Below are positions 37,786 to 49,306 of a stretch of DNA of 64,000 nucleotides, in pieces (position 1 is the stretch's first letter; each line of letters starts with the position of its first letter). Position numbers and translations under genes: made by a program. The notes below the pieces were generated by a model. It was not told where the DNA came from and ran no database searches. It saw nothing but the letters and a program-made list of their open reading frames with translations. Source of the DNA: Candidatus Methylomicrobium oryzae (GTDB lineage Bacteria > Pseudomonadota > Gammaproteobacteria > Methylococcales > Methylomonadaceae). The stretch is taken from contig NZ_JAERVK010000002.1 in NCBI RefSeq assembly GCF_016745425.1, forward strand, positions 1 to 64,000. Direction: 5' to 3'.

Positions 37786-38360
37786 CTTACTTTATGATGC
37801 AGGCTGATTTTGACCAGTGCTGCACCCAGGAAAACCATATTGATGCCCAAGAACAGGCCCAGCAGCCACTGCGAGGTTTCGGGCCAGGCGATCGCGACAA
37901 TAAACGCAAAGGCCAAAGCGGTGATGCCGTTGAATAGAATCAGCCCCCAATTGGGCAAAGGACGCATCCTGAAGGCCAAAGAAATTTTGACAACGCCTTC
38001 CAGAGCAAAATACAACGTGATCAGCATCGTTAAGGTGACTATCCCGGAAGCAGGCCGGACAATGAACAGATACCCCAACACCGCCTGCAAAATCCCCATA
38101 AACAGCCACAATCCGAAACCGGGCATTCCGGAAAACAGCAAAGCGCGGCTAATATGCACGATCCCGCCGAACAGAATCAGCCAGCCCAAAAAAATCACCA
38201 CGGCCACGGAGAAAAACCGAGGAACGACTATGGCGCAGAGCCCGAGCAGGATGAAAATTATGCCTTCCGCCAGGAACAGTTTCCAATGCCGATGGAAATA
38301 GTGCTGCATTCGTTCCTGAATGAGCCGGATTTCAATATCGATGTGTTCTTTCGTGTTCAT
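37779..38360 (-). CDS. HdeD-family membrane protein
   Basis: A 193-residue integral membrane protein of the HdeD/DUF308 family, with six predicted spans, the first at LFLAEGIIFILLGLCAIVVP and including ILFGGIVHISRALLF and GVVKISLAFRMRPLPNWGLI. Family members are tied to acid and stress response in enteric bacteria, though the mechanism is unknown. ATG 38360 is preceded by GGAGGAGATC, an excellent ribosome site, and excludes a longer reading. The gene converges on, and overlaps, the response regulator. Confidence 0.85.
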   Translation of the reverse strand: MNTKEHIDIEIRLIQERMQHYFHRHWKLFLAEGIIFILLGLCAIVVPRFFSVAVVIFLGWLILFGGIVHISRALLFSGMPGFGLWLFMGILQAVLGYLFIVRPASGIVTLTMLITLYFALEGVVKISLAFRMRPLPNWGLILFNGITALAFAFIVAIAWPETSQWLLGLFLGINMVFLGAALVKISLHHKVSY

Positions 38361-38747
38361 GATCTCCTCCCGAACTGCGCAGTCATAACGAAACCTCTGC
38401 GCGAACAAAGTTCGCGTATTTATCGATAGACCATGAATTCCGCGAGTCGTTTTGGATAGCGATGCGGCCGATCGGCTTGCCAGCCGCTGGTAAGATTCGG
38501 TGAGGCAATCGCCCCAGTCGGTAAAGCCTGGGGGCGGCAAACTTTGAATATCGGCCTGGAGCAGGCGTGTAGGTCGGGCACACTATTTGTGCCCGACATT
38601 TTCGATGCGACGGTATGAGGTCACGGTTATGGATCATCGAACGGCTGCTTCGCCGTCCAAATGTCGGGCAACGGTGAAGCGGTTGACCGACCTATCAGGC
38701 AGGAACAGGCCGGATAAACGGAAGGATACGGGATGAGGAACTTATGC
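38361..38747. other. Non-coding region with a REP-like hairpin
   Basis: No gene is recognised. GTCGGGCAC (38573-38581) and GTGCCCGAC (38589-38597) form a perfect 9-bp stem with a seven-base loop, and related strings (GTCGGGCAA near 38663, GACCGACCTAT near 38687) suggest a dispersed palindromic repeat unit spanning roughly 38569-38697. Confidence 0.5.
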
Positions 38748-39860
38748 CTACCGGAACAGCAACAGTAGGCTCACCATGCCCCAGGCTAGGCCGCCGGCTG
38801 CCGGAATCGTCAGAATCCAAGCACAGACAATCCGCTCTATCACCGACAGCTTCAGCGCGTGTGGATTCTTCGCAAAACCTACGCCCATAATCGCGGTTGA
38901 AATACTGTGCGTGGTAGAAACCGGCATCCCGAAGTGGGCCGCAGTCAGCAAAATGGTCGCCGAGCTGGTTTCCGCGGCAAAACCGTTAATCGGGTGCAAT
39001 TTGACCATTTTATGGCCCAGCGTCTTGATGATCCGCCAGCCGCCGATCGCGGTACCCAGCGCCATCACCAATGCACAAGTCAATACGATCCAGGTATCGA
39101 TATCCTTTTCGCCCCCGTCCGGCCGCAGGAATTCGGCCCAAGCCGGCAATTGGTCGAGGGTGCCCGCGCTGTTTGCGGTAAAAATCGACAAGGCGATGAT
39201 CCCCATGGTTTTCTGGGCGTCGTTCGTGCCGTGCGCAAACCCCATATAACCGGCCGAAACCAGCTGGGCTTTACCGAACGCGATATTGATCCATTTCGGG
39301 CGGACGCTCCGCGCCAACGCACCACCCTGGGAATTCATCCCACTGATCACGGCCATCAATGTTCCCATAATCAGGATACCCAGGGTAAATCCGGCAATCG
39401 GCGAACTGACCATCGGAATCAAGACTTTCCAGAGCAAGCCTTTATTCTCCGTCCAGACGGCCGCGGTTTTCGACCAGATCAGTACATCGAAATCATTGTG
39501 ACCGGCTGCCAGCGCCGCGCCGCACAAGCCGCCGATCAGCGCATGGCTGGAAGAGGACGGCAGCCCCAGCGCCCAAGTGATCAGGTTCCAGATAATCGCG
39601 CCGACCAGTGCGCAGATCAGCACTTCGGAGGAAATGGTCACCAGGCTGGTATCGACCAGTCCCGAGGAAATGGTTTTGGCGACGGCAGTACCGGACAAGG
39701 CGCCGAACAGATTCGTGGCGGCGGCAAGCACGACTGCCTGGGTTGGCGTCAACACCTTGGTAGCGACAACCGTGGCAATCGAGTTGGCGGTATCGTGGAA
39801 TCCGTTGATAAATTCAAAGACAAGCGCTGCCAGGATGACAAGCAAAAGCAGGGTCAACAT
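38748..39860 (-). CDS. pit: PiT-family inorganic phosphate transporter
   Basis: Low-affinity phosphate (metal-phosphate) permease. The duplicated PiT signatures are present: FINGFHDTANSIATVVATKV near the N-terminus and GFAHGTNDAQKTMGIIALSI in the second half, plus LPSSSSHALIGGLCGAA and GMPVSTTHSISTAIMG. Length 370, ten or so membrane spans. It follows its DUF47 partner gene by 9 bases in one operon. The family also moves phosphate with divalent metals, which may matter near the arsenic genes, since PiT admits arsenate. Confidence 0.93.
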   Translation of the reverse strand: MLTLLLLVILAALVFEFINGFHDTANSIATVVATKVLTPTQAVVLAAATNLFGALSGTAVAKTISSGLVDTSLVTISSEVLICALVGAIIWNLITWALGLPSSSSHALIGGLCGAALAAGHNDFDVLIWSKTAAVWTENKGLLWKVLIPMVSSPIAGFTLGILIMGTLMAVISGMNSQGGALARSVRPKWINIAFGKAQLVSAGYMGFAHGTNDAQKTMGIIALSIFTANSAGTLDQLPAWAEFLRPDGGEKDIDTWIVLTCALVMALGTAIGGWRIIKTLGHKMVKLHPINGFAAETSSATILLTAAHFGMPVSTTHSISTAIMGVGFAKNPHALKLSVIERIVCAWILTIPAAGGLAWGMVSLLLLFR

Positions 39861-39869
39861 GGCAACCTT

Positions 39870-40499
39870 TTATGAATTCTTCAAAACGATGTGATAGATG
39901 ACATTGCCGGCATCACGGCAGCGGTCGATCGCCTTTTCCAGAATTTCGAACAAATTCATCTTGATCAGATAGCGGATCGGATCGGATTCATTCGCGTAGG
40001 CATCCCGGTACAATTCGAGGATCTGGCGGTCGGCCTCGCCTTCGATCGCGTGCAGCCGATCGTTCAATTTTTTGATCCGGTCCAGATCCATGCCGTACCG
40101 CAACAATCCGACCATTTGCTGCAGAACTTCGCAGGCTTGTTCCAGCATGGCGGCGCGGCTCGCGAAATCCACATCGCCGATTCGCGCCAGGGCAAGCGTG
40201 TAACGCTCCGCAAACTTTTCCACGATCTTGGGAATTTTATAGAGCGCGCCGTTCAGGGCTTCGATATCTTCGCGTTCGAGTACGGTAACGAAAGTATCGA
40301 CCAGTTCTTCGCTGATCTGCGCGGCCAAATCCTTTTCCTGGCGGCGCGCCTGTTTAAACTTTTCCAGCGATTGCTGCGATGCAGGAGTACTCAAGAGTTC
40401 GATCAGCGCCCTCGTCGACGAACGCGCGGATTCCGCACTGGCTTCGAGGAGGCTGTAAAACTTGTCGCCTTTGCCGAAGATAGTTTGCAATGAAAACAT
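39870..40499 (-). CDS. DUF47/TIGR00153 phosphate-transport accessory protein
   Basis: A 209-residue helical PhoU-like protein that accompanies PiT transporters and is thought to control them. MFSLQTIFGKGDKFYSLLEA is the usual start, followed by DLAAQISEELVDTFVTVLER, VDFASRAAMLEQACEVLQQM and IRYLIKMNLFEILEKAIDRC. ATG 40499 has AAGGAAAAAAACC just before it; a longer in-frame start adds unrelated residues. Encoded directly upstream of pit on the same strand. Confidence 0.9.
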   Translation of the reverse strand: MFSLQTIFGKGDKFYSLLEASAESARSSTRALIELLSTPASQQSLEKFKQARRQEKDLAAQISEELVDTFVTVLEREDIEALNGALYKIPKIVEKFAERYTLALARIGDVDFASRAAMLEQACEVLQQMVGLLRYGMDLDRIKKLNDRLHAIEGEADRQILELYRDAYANESDPIRYLIKMNLFEILEKAIDRCRDAGNVIYHIVLKNS

Positions 40500-40744
40500 G
40501 GTTTTTTTCCTTAATTTTGACCCGTAAGGCTTTGCTAATTTTCTCCCATTATCGCATAACCTGTTGGCTGAATATGAGAAGTTTTGGGGATGCCGATGCG
40601 TTCGACGGCAAGCAAACACGATAAAAACTATTGCCGCGAGGCGCAAACCGGCCGATCGGATACCCTTCCGGCCGAAAATAGGCGCCTTTACGGCACGTTT
40701 TGAAAATCAAGGCGGATGCGCGAAAACCATGAACAAAAGGAAAA

Positions 40745-40781
40745 TTGACCGCTGTTTGTTTCGATATTTCAATAATTGTTG
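40745..40781 (+). promoter_or_regulatory. Promoter/operator of the ars operon
   Basis: TTGACC (40745-40750) and TTCAAT (40768-40773), 17 bases apart, could be -35 and -10 boxes. CAATAATTGTTG (40770-40781), a near-palindrome overlapping the -10 and 12 bases before arsR, is a likely ArsR operator; ArsR is known to sit on its own promoter. Confidence 0.4.
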
Positions 40782-40793
40782 TATAGTTGATAT

Positions 40794-41132
40794 ATGGATA
40801 AACAACTCGCCACTTCCCTTTTCGAATCCTTGGCCTCCGGCATCCGGCTGGATGTGTTCCGGCTTTTGGTCAAGCACGCGCCTGCCGGCCTGGTGGCCGG
40901 GGAAATCGCCGCGCTGCTGGCCCTGCCGCCCACCAACCTGTCTTTCCATCTGAAGGCAATGACCCATGCGGGCCTGCTCAACGTGACCCAAGAAGGCCGG
41001 TATCAGCGTTACCGCGCCAATCTGAAGGTAATGCAGGCGCTGATCGATTATTTGACTGCCGAATGCTGCAGCGGCCATACAGAGCACTGCTTCGATGCAA
41101 AGCCGGTGAAAACCTGCTGCGACACCAACTGA
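40794..41132 (+). CDS. arsR: ArsR-family metalloregulatory repressor
   Basis: A 112-residue winged-helix repressor. DNA-binding segment VAGEIAALLALPPTNLSFHL followed by KAMTHAGLLNVTQEGRYQRY is typical ArsR/SmtB. The C-terminus has CC, a further Cys and CC (ECCSGHTEHCF, KTCCDTN), which can supply the arsenite-binding thiols as in C-terminal-site ArsR proteins. It heads the ars operon and should be released from the promoter by As(III). The following arsC starts 26 bases later. Confidence 0.92.
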   Translation: MDKQLATSLFESLASGIRLDVFRLLVKHAPAGLVAGEIAALLALPPTNLSFHLKAMTHAGLLNVTQEGRYQRYRANLKVMQALIDYLTAECCSGHTEHCFDAKPVKTCCDTN

Positions 41133-41158
41133 TTTTTTATCATTTAAGGATCTCTTTC

Positions 41159-41662
41159 ATGAACGTTTTGTTTTTATGCACCGGCAATTCCTGCCGCTCC
41201 ATTCTCGGCGAAGCGACCTTCAACCATCTGGCCCCGCCCGGCTGGCGGGCAATGAGCGCCGGCAGTAAACCGACAGGGAAGATCCACCCGCGTTCGCTGG
41301 CGCTGTTGGAACGCGAAGGAATATCCGCCGAAGGCTATTTCAGCAAGTCCTGGAACGATCTGCCGGCAATACCTGACATCGTACTCAGCGTCTGCGGCAA
41401 TGCCGCCAACGAAACCTGCCCTGCTTATCTCGGGCCTGCATTGCGCAGTCATTGGGGCGTCGAAGATCCCGCCCATGCCGAAGGCAGCGGCGAAGAAATC
41501 GATGCCGCCTTTATGAAGGCATACCGCATCTTGCGCTACCGCATCGAGCAGTTTCTACGACTGCCTTTAAACGAACTGCAGCAGGATCGTGGCCGCTTGA
41601 AAATCGAATTGGACCGCATCGGAACCTTGCTTCCCTCGTCGCTTACCGGAGAATCCGTATGA
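41159..41662 (+). CDS. arsC: Arsenate reductase (thioredoxin/LMW-phosphatase type)
   Basis: Reduces As(V) to As(III) for export. The CX5R P-loop CTGNSCRS at the start is the low-molecular-weight tyrosine-phosphatase signature; DIVLSVCGNAANETCPAYLG supplies the other redox cysteines, so the thioredoxin-coupled (ArsC of S. aureus) type is meant. 167 residues; the usual C-terminal part is slightly extended. ATG 41159 follows AAGGA. It lies between arsR and arsI; its stop overlaps the arsI start (ATGA). Confidence 0.92.
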   Translation: MNVLFLCTGNSCRSILGEATFNHLAPPGWRAMSAGSKPTGKIHPRSLALLEREGISAEGYFSKSWNDLPAIPDIVLSVCGNAANETCPAYLGPALRSHWGVEDPAHAEGSGEEIDAAFMKAYRILRYRIEQFLRLPLNELQQDRGRLKIELDRIGTLLPSSLTGESV

Positions 41663-42096
41663 AGCGCTTTCATATCCATATGGCTGTAGACGATCTTCAG
41701 CGGAATATCGCTTTCTACAGCGCACTATTTCAGGCCGAACCCAGCGTAATTCAGGAAGATTACGCCAAATGGATGCTGGATGATCCGTGCATCAACTTCG
41801 CGATATCCAGCCGCGGCAGAAAGCCCGGCCTTGACCATTTAGGCATTCAAGTCGAATCCGACCAAGAGCTGGAAAAGGTTCAACAGGTTTTGACCGCCGC
41901 GGCGCTGCCTGTAATCGAGCAAAAGCAGGCGGCCTGCTGTTACGCCGAATCCGATAAATATTGGACAGTCGATCCGCAAGGCATCGCCTGGGAAGCGTTT
42001 CATTCACTGAAAGGCATTCCGCTGTTCGGCAAGGACGCGGCACTGCCGACCGATCAAGCCGCTTCATGCTGCAGCCCATCAGCTCAGTGTGGCTAG
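41659..42096 (+). CDS. arsI: ArsI/CadI-type glyoxalase-fold protein
   Basis: A 145-residue vicinal-oxygen-chelate (glyoxalase) protein. MKRFHIHMAVDDLQRNIAFY, DYAKWMLDDPCINFAIS, GLDHLGIQVESDQELEKVQQ and ACCYAESDKYWTVDPQGIAW match the ArsI/CadI family. The CC pair of ACCYA is the thiol pair that binds trivalent organoarsenicals in ArsI, which breaks C-As bonds with Fe(II) and oxygen (established knowledge). The C-terminus ends SCCSPSAQC. CadI, a cadmium-induced relative, is the alternative; the ars operon context favours the arsenic role. Confidence 0.8.
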   Translation: MKRFHIHMAVDDLQRNIAFYSALFQAEPSVIQEDYAKWMLDDPCINFAISSRGRKPGLDHLGIQVESDQELEKVQQVLTAAALPVIEQKQAACCYAESDKYWTVDPQGIAWEAFHSLKGIPLFGKDAALPTDQAASCCSPSAQCG

Positions 42097-42140
42097 AGCC
42101 CGGCGATTTGATTCGACTTCCTGATTGACTCGATTCCATC

Positions 42141-43265
42141 ATGAACACACCTTATTGTCCTAATCCCCGTTTGTCGTTCCTGGATCGCTTTCTGACGCTC
42201 TGGATTTTTATGGCTATGGCGCTTGGCGTAGGGATCGGCTTCCTGTGGCCGGAGCTAATTCAACAATTCAATCGAGCCGTTTCGGTCGGAACGACCAATA
42301 TCCCGATTGCGATCGGCCTGATTCTGATGATGTACCCGCCGTTGGCCAAGGTGCGCTACGAAGAGCTGGGCGATGTCTTCCGGAATTGGCGGGTGCTGGG
42401 CCTGTCGCTGCTGCAGAACTGGATCATCGGGCCGGTGTTGATGTTCACACTGGCGGTCGTATTCCTGCGCGATTATCCGGAATACATGGCCGGCCTGATT
42501 CTAATCGGGTTGGCCCGGTGTATCGCGATGGTGATCGTCTGGAACGAACTGGCGCGCGGCGATAACGAGTACGCGGCCGGTCTGGTGGCGTTCAACAGCG
42601 TGTTCCAGGTGCTGTTTTATAGCGTTTACGCCTGGGTATTCATTACCGTGCTGCCGCCGCTCTTGGGCTTACAGGGCAATATCGTCGCGATCACGATCGG
42701 CGAAATCGCGCAAAGCGTCTTCATTTACCTCGGCATTCCTTTCATTGCCGGGTTCCTGACCCGGCGGGTGCTGGTCAAAGCCAAAGGCAAAGACTGGTAT
42801 CACCATCATTTCGTCCCGAAAATCAGCCCGCTGACCCTGATTGCCTTGCTGTTCACGATCGTCGTGATGTTCTCCCTGAAAGGCGACCTGATCGTGCAGC
42901 TGCCGCTGGACGTGGCCCGCATTGCCGTACCGCTGCTGATTTATTTTGTGGCGATGTTCCTGCTGAGCTTCCTGATGGGCAAGGCCATCGGCGCCGACTA
43001 TGGTAAAACCGCTACCTTGGCGTTTACGGCGGCCAGCAATAATTTCGAGCTGGCCATTGCCGTGGCGGTAGCGGTGTTCGGCATCCACAGCGGCGCCGCC
43101 TTCGCGGCAGTCATTGGTCCGCTGATCGAAGTGCCGGTGATGATCGGACTGGTCAATGTGGCGTTTCTCTTTAAAGAACGGCTATGGACGAGCGTGGCAG
43201 CCGATACATCGATAGCCTCTCCGTTGCCGAGGAGGGGCAGCATTCGAGGCAAAATGCGCCGATGA
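42141..43265 (+). CDS. acr3: Acr3-family arsenite efflux permease
   Basis: Exports As(III) using membrane energy. The 374-residue product has ten predicted spans and Acr3 motifs: [40 protein letters not shown], the catalytic Cys segment [20 protein letters not shown], and [20 protein letters not shown]. It follows arsI by 44 bases and ends the ars operon. Arsenite export completes the arsC pathway. ArsB of the other family is not present. Confidence 0.93.
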   Translation: MNTPYCPNPRLSFLDRFLTLWIFMAMALGVGIGFLWPELIQQFNRAVSVGTTNIPIAIGLILMMYPPLAKVRYEELGDVFRNWRVLGLSLLQNWIIGPVLMFTLAVVFLRDYPEYMAGLILIGLARCIAMVIVWNELARGDNEYAAGLVAFNSVFQVLFYSVYAWVFITVLPPLLGLQGNIVAITIGEIAQSVFIYLGIPFIAGFLTRRVLVKAKGKDWYHHHFVPKISPLTLIALLFTIVVMFSLKGDLIVQLPLDVARIAVPLLIYFVAMFLLSFLMGKAIGADYGKTATLAFTAASNNFELAIAVAVAVFGIHSGAAFAAVIGPLIEVPVMIGLVNVAFLFKERLWTSVAADTSIASPLPRRGSIRGKMRR

Positions 43266-43436
43266 ATTTGTCGTGCGCCCTTTGGTCTATTGTTTGAAAA
43301 ATCGCCGATTCTTCGGTAAACCGATGTCCTGGGCGCAGTCGAGCACCATCGATTGCAATTCTCCGCCTTCCTACCGATAATGCGGTTACTTCCGGGGCAT
43401 TGCTTCCGGTTCCGATTACAACCGCGCATTATTGTC

Positions 43437-44345
43437 ATGCATACAGAGCACCATTCCCACCCACACTCGCACGCGCCGAATTACGGCCGCGCTTTCGCCG
43501 TCGGGATCCTGCTGAACTCGATTTTCATCGGCGTCGAAGCCGTATACGGGTTTCTTTCACATTCTCTGGCGCTAATCGCGGATGCGGGCCACAATCTGGG
43601 CGATGTACTGGGCCTATTTCTCGCCTGGGGTGCAACCGCCCTGGGCCGTCGCGCCGCGACCGAACGGCATAGCTACGGCCTGCAGCGCTCGTCAGTGCTG
43701 GCCGCACTCGTCAATGCGGTGTTGTTGTTGGTCGCGGTCGGCGCAATCATCCTGGAGGCAGTCCAGCGTCTCGAAGCGCCCTCCCCGATCGCCGCCGATA
43801 CGGTGCTCTGGGTCGCGGCGGCAGGGATCGTGATCAATGCAGGCACCGCGATGATGTTCATGTCCGGACGCAAGGGCGACTTGAACATCCGCGGCGCGTT
43901 CCTGCACATGGCTGCCGATGCGCTGGTCTCCGCCGGCGTCGTCGCAGGCGCCGTCATCATCCTATTCACCGGCTGGCAATGGGTGGATCCGGCGCTTAGC
44001 CTCATACTGGCATTGACCATCATCTACAGCGCGTGGCACCTGTTATGGGATTCGCTAAATCTGGCGCTGGACGCGGTCCCCGAAGGGATCGATGCGGTGG
44101 CGGTGCGCGCCTACCTGCTCGGGCTGCCGGCGGTAACCGATGTGCACCACCTGCATATCTGGGGCCTCAGTACCACCCAGTCGGCACTGACCGTGCATCT
44201 CGTACTTACCGATGACTATCGGACCAATACCTTGCTGCATCAGATCAATCACGACTTACATGACCGCTTCGGCATCGGCCACGCGACGATTCAGTTCGAA
44301 TCCGCCGGCGAAGAAGCTACCTGCCATTCCGAAAAATGTTACTAG
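43437..44345 (+). CDS. CDF-family zinc/cobalt/cadmium exporter
   Basis: Cation diffusion facilitator, CzcD/ZitB type, 302 residues with six membrane spans. Start ATG 43437 gives the His-rich N-terminus MHTEHHSHPHSHAP. Metal-site motifs: HSLALIADAGHNLGD with H-x3-D, and FLHMAADALVSAG with H-x3-D, the tetrahedral Zn/Cd site in spans 2 and 5; the C-terminal cytoplasmic domain has VHHLHIWGLSTTQSALTVHL. It follows the ars operon by 171 bases, with a separate leader, and precedes a small membrane gene by 19 bases. Confidence 0.92.
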   Translation: MHTEHHSHPHSHAPNYGRAFAVGILLNSIFIGVEAVYGFLSHSLALIADAGHNLGDVLGLFLAWGATALGRRAATERHSYGLQRSSVLAALVNAVLLLVAVGAIILEAVQRLEAPSPIAADTVLWVAAAGIVINAGTAMMFMSGRKGDLNIRGAFLHMAADALVSAGVVAGAVIILFTGWQWVDPALSLILALTIIYSAWHLLWDSLNLALDAVPEGIDAVAVRAYLLGLPAVTDVHHLHIWGLSTTQSALTVHLVLTDDYRTNTLLHQINHDLHDRFGIGHATIQFESAGEEATCHSEKCY

Positions 44346-44364
44346 CGATGAACGGAGCCTCTCG

Positions 44365-44715
44365 ATGTTACAGTATCTTTTCAGGGTCGCGGTCACCTCG
44401 CTCATCATCGTCACTGTCGCGGAAACTGCAAAACGCAGCACCCTATGGGCGGCGCTGATCGCATCGCTGCCGCTGACGTCGCTGCTGGCCTTCGCTTGGC
44501 TCTATGCCGATACCCACGATGCCGAACGCGTCGCGGCTCTCTCCCATGCCATTTTCTGGCTCGTGCTGCCGTCCTTGGCCTTATTTCTGATCCTTCCTTT
44601 TCTTCTCCGTCTGGGCTGGGGTTTTTTGATCAGCCTGGGACTATCGAGCGCGGCGACGGTGATCGTTTATCTGATCATGCTCTGGCTGCTCGGCCGGATC
44701 GGAATCCGTATCTAG
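44365..44715 (+). CDS. DUF3147-family membrane protein
   Basis: A 116-residue protein with four predicted membrane spans: YLFRVAVTSLIIVTVAETAK, ALIASLPLTSLLAFAWLYAD, AIFWLVLPSLALFLILPFLL, and LSSAATVIVYLIMLWLLGR. It fits DUF3147, widespread beside metal transporters, function unknown. ATG 44365 has GGAG in reach; a longer reading frame merely extends back over the CDF gene. It follows the CDF exporter by 19 bases and is probably co-transcribed with it. Confidence 0.75.
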   Translation: MLQYLFRVAVTSLIIVTVAETAKRSTLWAALIASLPLTSLLAFAWLYADTHDAERVAALSHAIFWLVLPSLALFLILPFLLRLGWGFLISLGLSSAATVIVYLIMLWLLGRIGIRI

Positions 44716-44842
44716 TTCCGTAAAACGAACTTTGATTTTCGAATCTGCGGCTACCTGACCTGCCTGTCCTGCGAACACAACAAAACGCTATAAACAGTAT
44801 CCCAGAAACAAGCGCCCCGGCATATCAACAATTGACTCTTAG

Positions 44843-47101
<2,259 letters not shown>

Positions 47102-47485
47102 TTTCGATTCTCCAACAAAAAAACGAGCTTTATGAACGACAGCCGGCTTTTAAGGTGCTCCGCCTTTTCGGATTAGATAATCCGGTCAGCCGCCGCTAAA
47201 CATTTATTCAATCATCGATGGCCTTGGGTTATACGAATTAGACATGTCGCTGTTACCAATACTTCACGGGAAAGCTTCATAGACGCACATTCATATAGAT
47301 TGAGCGGACCATCATAACCGCAGCCGGCAGCCTCTTTGCAAGGCTGCCGGCCCTTGGCGCAGCCAAAAGTCTGATGAACCTTCTGAAAAAATCCTCTACT
47401 AACGAAGGTATGTGAATCGTTGCATTTGATGTATTCTACCGAATGTGGTAGGGTTGAGCCCAAGATTTCTACGAAAGACACCCTC
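47102..47485. other. Divergent copper-gene regulatory region
   Basis: Between copA and the cus-like operon. GCCGGCAGCCT (47323-47333) and AGGCTGCCGGC (47341-47351) form a perfect 11-bp stem. Closer to the plus-strand genes, CTACC (47436-47440) and GGTAG (47447-47451) flank GAATGT; such a dyad could be an operator of a metal-responsive regulator. No regulator gene (cueR, cusR) lies nearby, so control must be from elsewhere. Confidence 0.5.
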
Positions 47486-47917
47486 GTGCTAAGCCGGCTG
47501 CGTTTCCCTAAAAACCGTGCCTGTCTGCGTTTCATCATCTGCATATTGATGGTGAGCTGGCTTTCCATGCTGATCTCGAACACCTGCACGATGCCGGCCT
47601 CGACGTTCGCAGCGCCTGCCGACTCCATGCCGGCAGGCTGTGCGGAAATGGCCCCCTCCGCGCTGCAGGCCGGAAAGCACGCCGCCATGCCCGATCAGGA
47701 TTGCTCCTTCAAACCCTGCCTTGACTCCCATCCCAATCCGGCATTCGAGGCCAAGATCGACAAACCGCCCATGCCGATCTTCGCTCTCTGCCTGATCGGG
47801 CTGCTCGGCTGGCTTTCTCATTGCCTCATTTCCGTGCCGCGTATTCCGCGTACGACGTCCCCTCCGATCGGCAGGCGCGTTCTGTTGATCTACCGTTTCT
47901 GTACGCTGCTGAATTAG
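47486..47917 (+). CDS. Small Cys-containing exported/membrane protein, leader of the cus operon
   Basis: About 143 residues, start ambiguous: GTG 47486 gives a good signal peptide (RACLRFIICILMVSWLSMLI) followed by NTCTMPASTFAAP. The mature part has a metal-like pattern AGCAEMAPS, HAAMPDQDC, FKPCLDSHPNP, then a membrane span MPIFALCLIGLLGWLSHCLI and a basic tail. I do not recognise the family. It lies 90 bases before the TolC-type gene of the efflux operon, in the same orientation; Met, His and Cys content suggests a role in copper or silver handling in the periplasm (inference). Confidence 0.55.
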   Translation: MLSRLRFPKNRACLRFIICILMVSWLSMLISNTCTMPASTFAAPADSMPAGCAEMAPSALQAGKHAAMPDQDCSFKPCLDSHPNPAFEAKIDKPPMPIFALCLIGLLGWLSHCLISVPRIPRTTSPPIGRRVLLIYRFCTLLN

Positions 47918-48007
47918 CCCTCGCCTCGTAATCGAACCGCGCCTTTTACGGCGCACGGCGGTTCCGCGCCTGCGGAATCTTGTTTTCGATGAAAAGAGGT
48001 CAATTCG

Positions 48008-49306
48008 ATGGTTTCCGTGATTTTTCGGCCGCTGCGGGATATCTTCGCGATACTCGCCGCCTGCTGCTGCACTGTATTTTCCCCTCCCCTTTTCGCCGAC
48101 GAGGACGTTCTTACGCCCGAGCGAGCGGTCAGCATTGCGCTGGAAGACAACCCTGGCCTTGCCGAGATTAAGGCGCGCGCCGCAGCGATGGCGGCAATTC
48201 CTTCGCAGGAAGGCAGCCTGCCTGACCCGACGCTCAGCTTCGGCGCACTCTGGCTGCCGGTCGCGTCAGGACTGGATCTCCACAAGGACGATTTCACGAT
48301 GATGGAAGTCGGCGTCAGCCAGACGTTCCCGTTTCCGGGGAAATTGGCTTTGAAGGAAAAAGCCGCCGCCTTCGAGGCCGAAGCCGTCGCGGAAACCGCG
48401 GAAGAGGCCCGGCTTCAGCTTGCCCGGGAAGTCACCCTGCAATGGTGGCAGCTCTATTCCCTGCACCGCACCTTGATGATCATCGGCGAAACCGAACAGC
48501 GGCTGAAGCAGCTGGCCGAGATTGCTGACAGCCAATACCGGGTGGGGAAAGGCCTCCAGCAGGACGTATTGTCGGCGCTTCTGGAACGGACCAAACTGGC
48601 CAAGGAAAAGGCGCAACACGTCGGTATGCACCGCACGGCGATCGCCCGGCTGAACGCTTTGCTGAACCGAACTGCGGATCATCGCATCCGGCTGCCTGAT
48701 GGCGTGGCGACCGAATTGCCTGACATCCGTGCCGCAGCGGACCTGCAAGCACAAAGTGAGCAATTCCGGCCTCTCCTGGCCGAGCGCAAGAAGTCGCTTG
48801 ATGCCGCGCAAACCCGGCTGGAGCTGGCGAAAAAAGATTATTACCCGGATTTCACGGTAGGTACCGCCTATGCGTTCCGGCAGGATACTCCGAACGGCCA
48901 GAGCCGCAGCGACTACGCCAGTTTTCAGATCGCGATGACGCTGCCGATCTACGCCGGCCGCAAACAGGCCAAAGCGGTCGATCAGCGGCAGAGCGAATTG
49001 CTCAAGGAACGCTATGCGCTGGAGGATGCGGCACTGAAAATCCAGACCGAAATCAACGAGTCGCTGGCGCTCTACCAGGGCAGTCGGGAACAATTCGATC
49101 TGCTCAAAAATGACGTTCTGCCGCTCGCCGAGCAGACGATCGCCGCCGCCCTTGCCGCTTATCAGGTCGGAAAAGCCGACTTTCAAAGCGTGATTCTGGC
49201 AGAGAATGCCTGGTTCGACTACCGTAATCAATACTGGCAGACTCTGGCCGAAGCACATCAGGCGCTGGCGCAATTAGCCGCTGCGGTCGGAAAGGAGGCC
49301 TTATGA
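48008..49306 (+). CDS. CusC/CzcC-type outer-membrane channel (TolC family)
   Basis: Outer-membrane component of a tripartite metal pump. A signal-like N-terminus (DIFAILAACCCTVFSPPLFA) is followed by LTPERAVSIALEDNPGLAEI, the first of two TolC-type helical hairpin repeats; the second holds ALEDAALKIQTEINESLALY and QVGKADFQSVILAENAWFDY. 432 residues, as expected. A Cys in the signal region could be lipidated. Its stop overlaps the adaptor gene by 4 bases (ATGA), showing a coupled C-B-A operon. Confidence 0.9.
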   Translation: MVSVIFRPLRDIFAILAACCCTVFSPPLFADEDVLTPERAVSIALEDNPGLAEIKARAAAMAAIPSQEGSLPDPTLSFGALWLPVASGLDLHKDDFTMMEVGVSQTFPFPGKLALKEKAAAFEAEAVAETAEEARLQLAREVTLQWWQLYSLHRTLMIIGETEQRLKQLAEIADSQYRVGKGLQQDVLSALLERTKLAKEKAQHVGMHRTAIARLNALLNRTADHRIRLPDGVATELPDIRAAADLQAQSEQFRPLLAERKKSLDAAQTRLELAKKDYYPDFTVGTAYAFRQDTPNGQSRSDYASFQIAMTLPIYAGRKQAKAVDQRQSELLKERYALEDAALKIQTEINESLALYQGSREQFDLLKNDVLPLAEQTIAAALAAYQVGKADFQSVILAENAWFDYRNQYWQTLAEAHQALAQLAAAVGKEAL

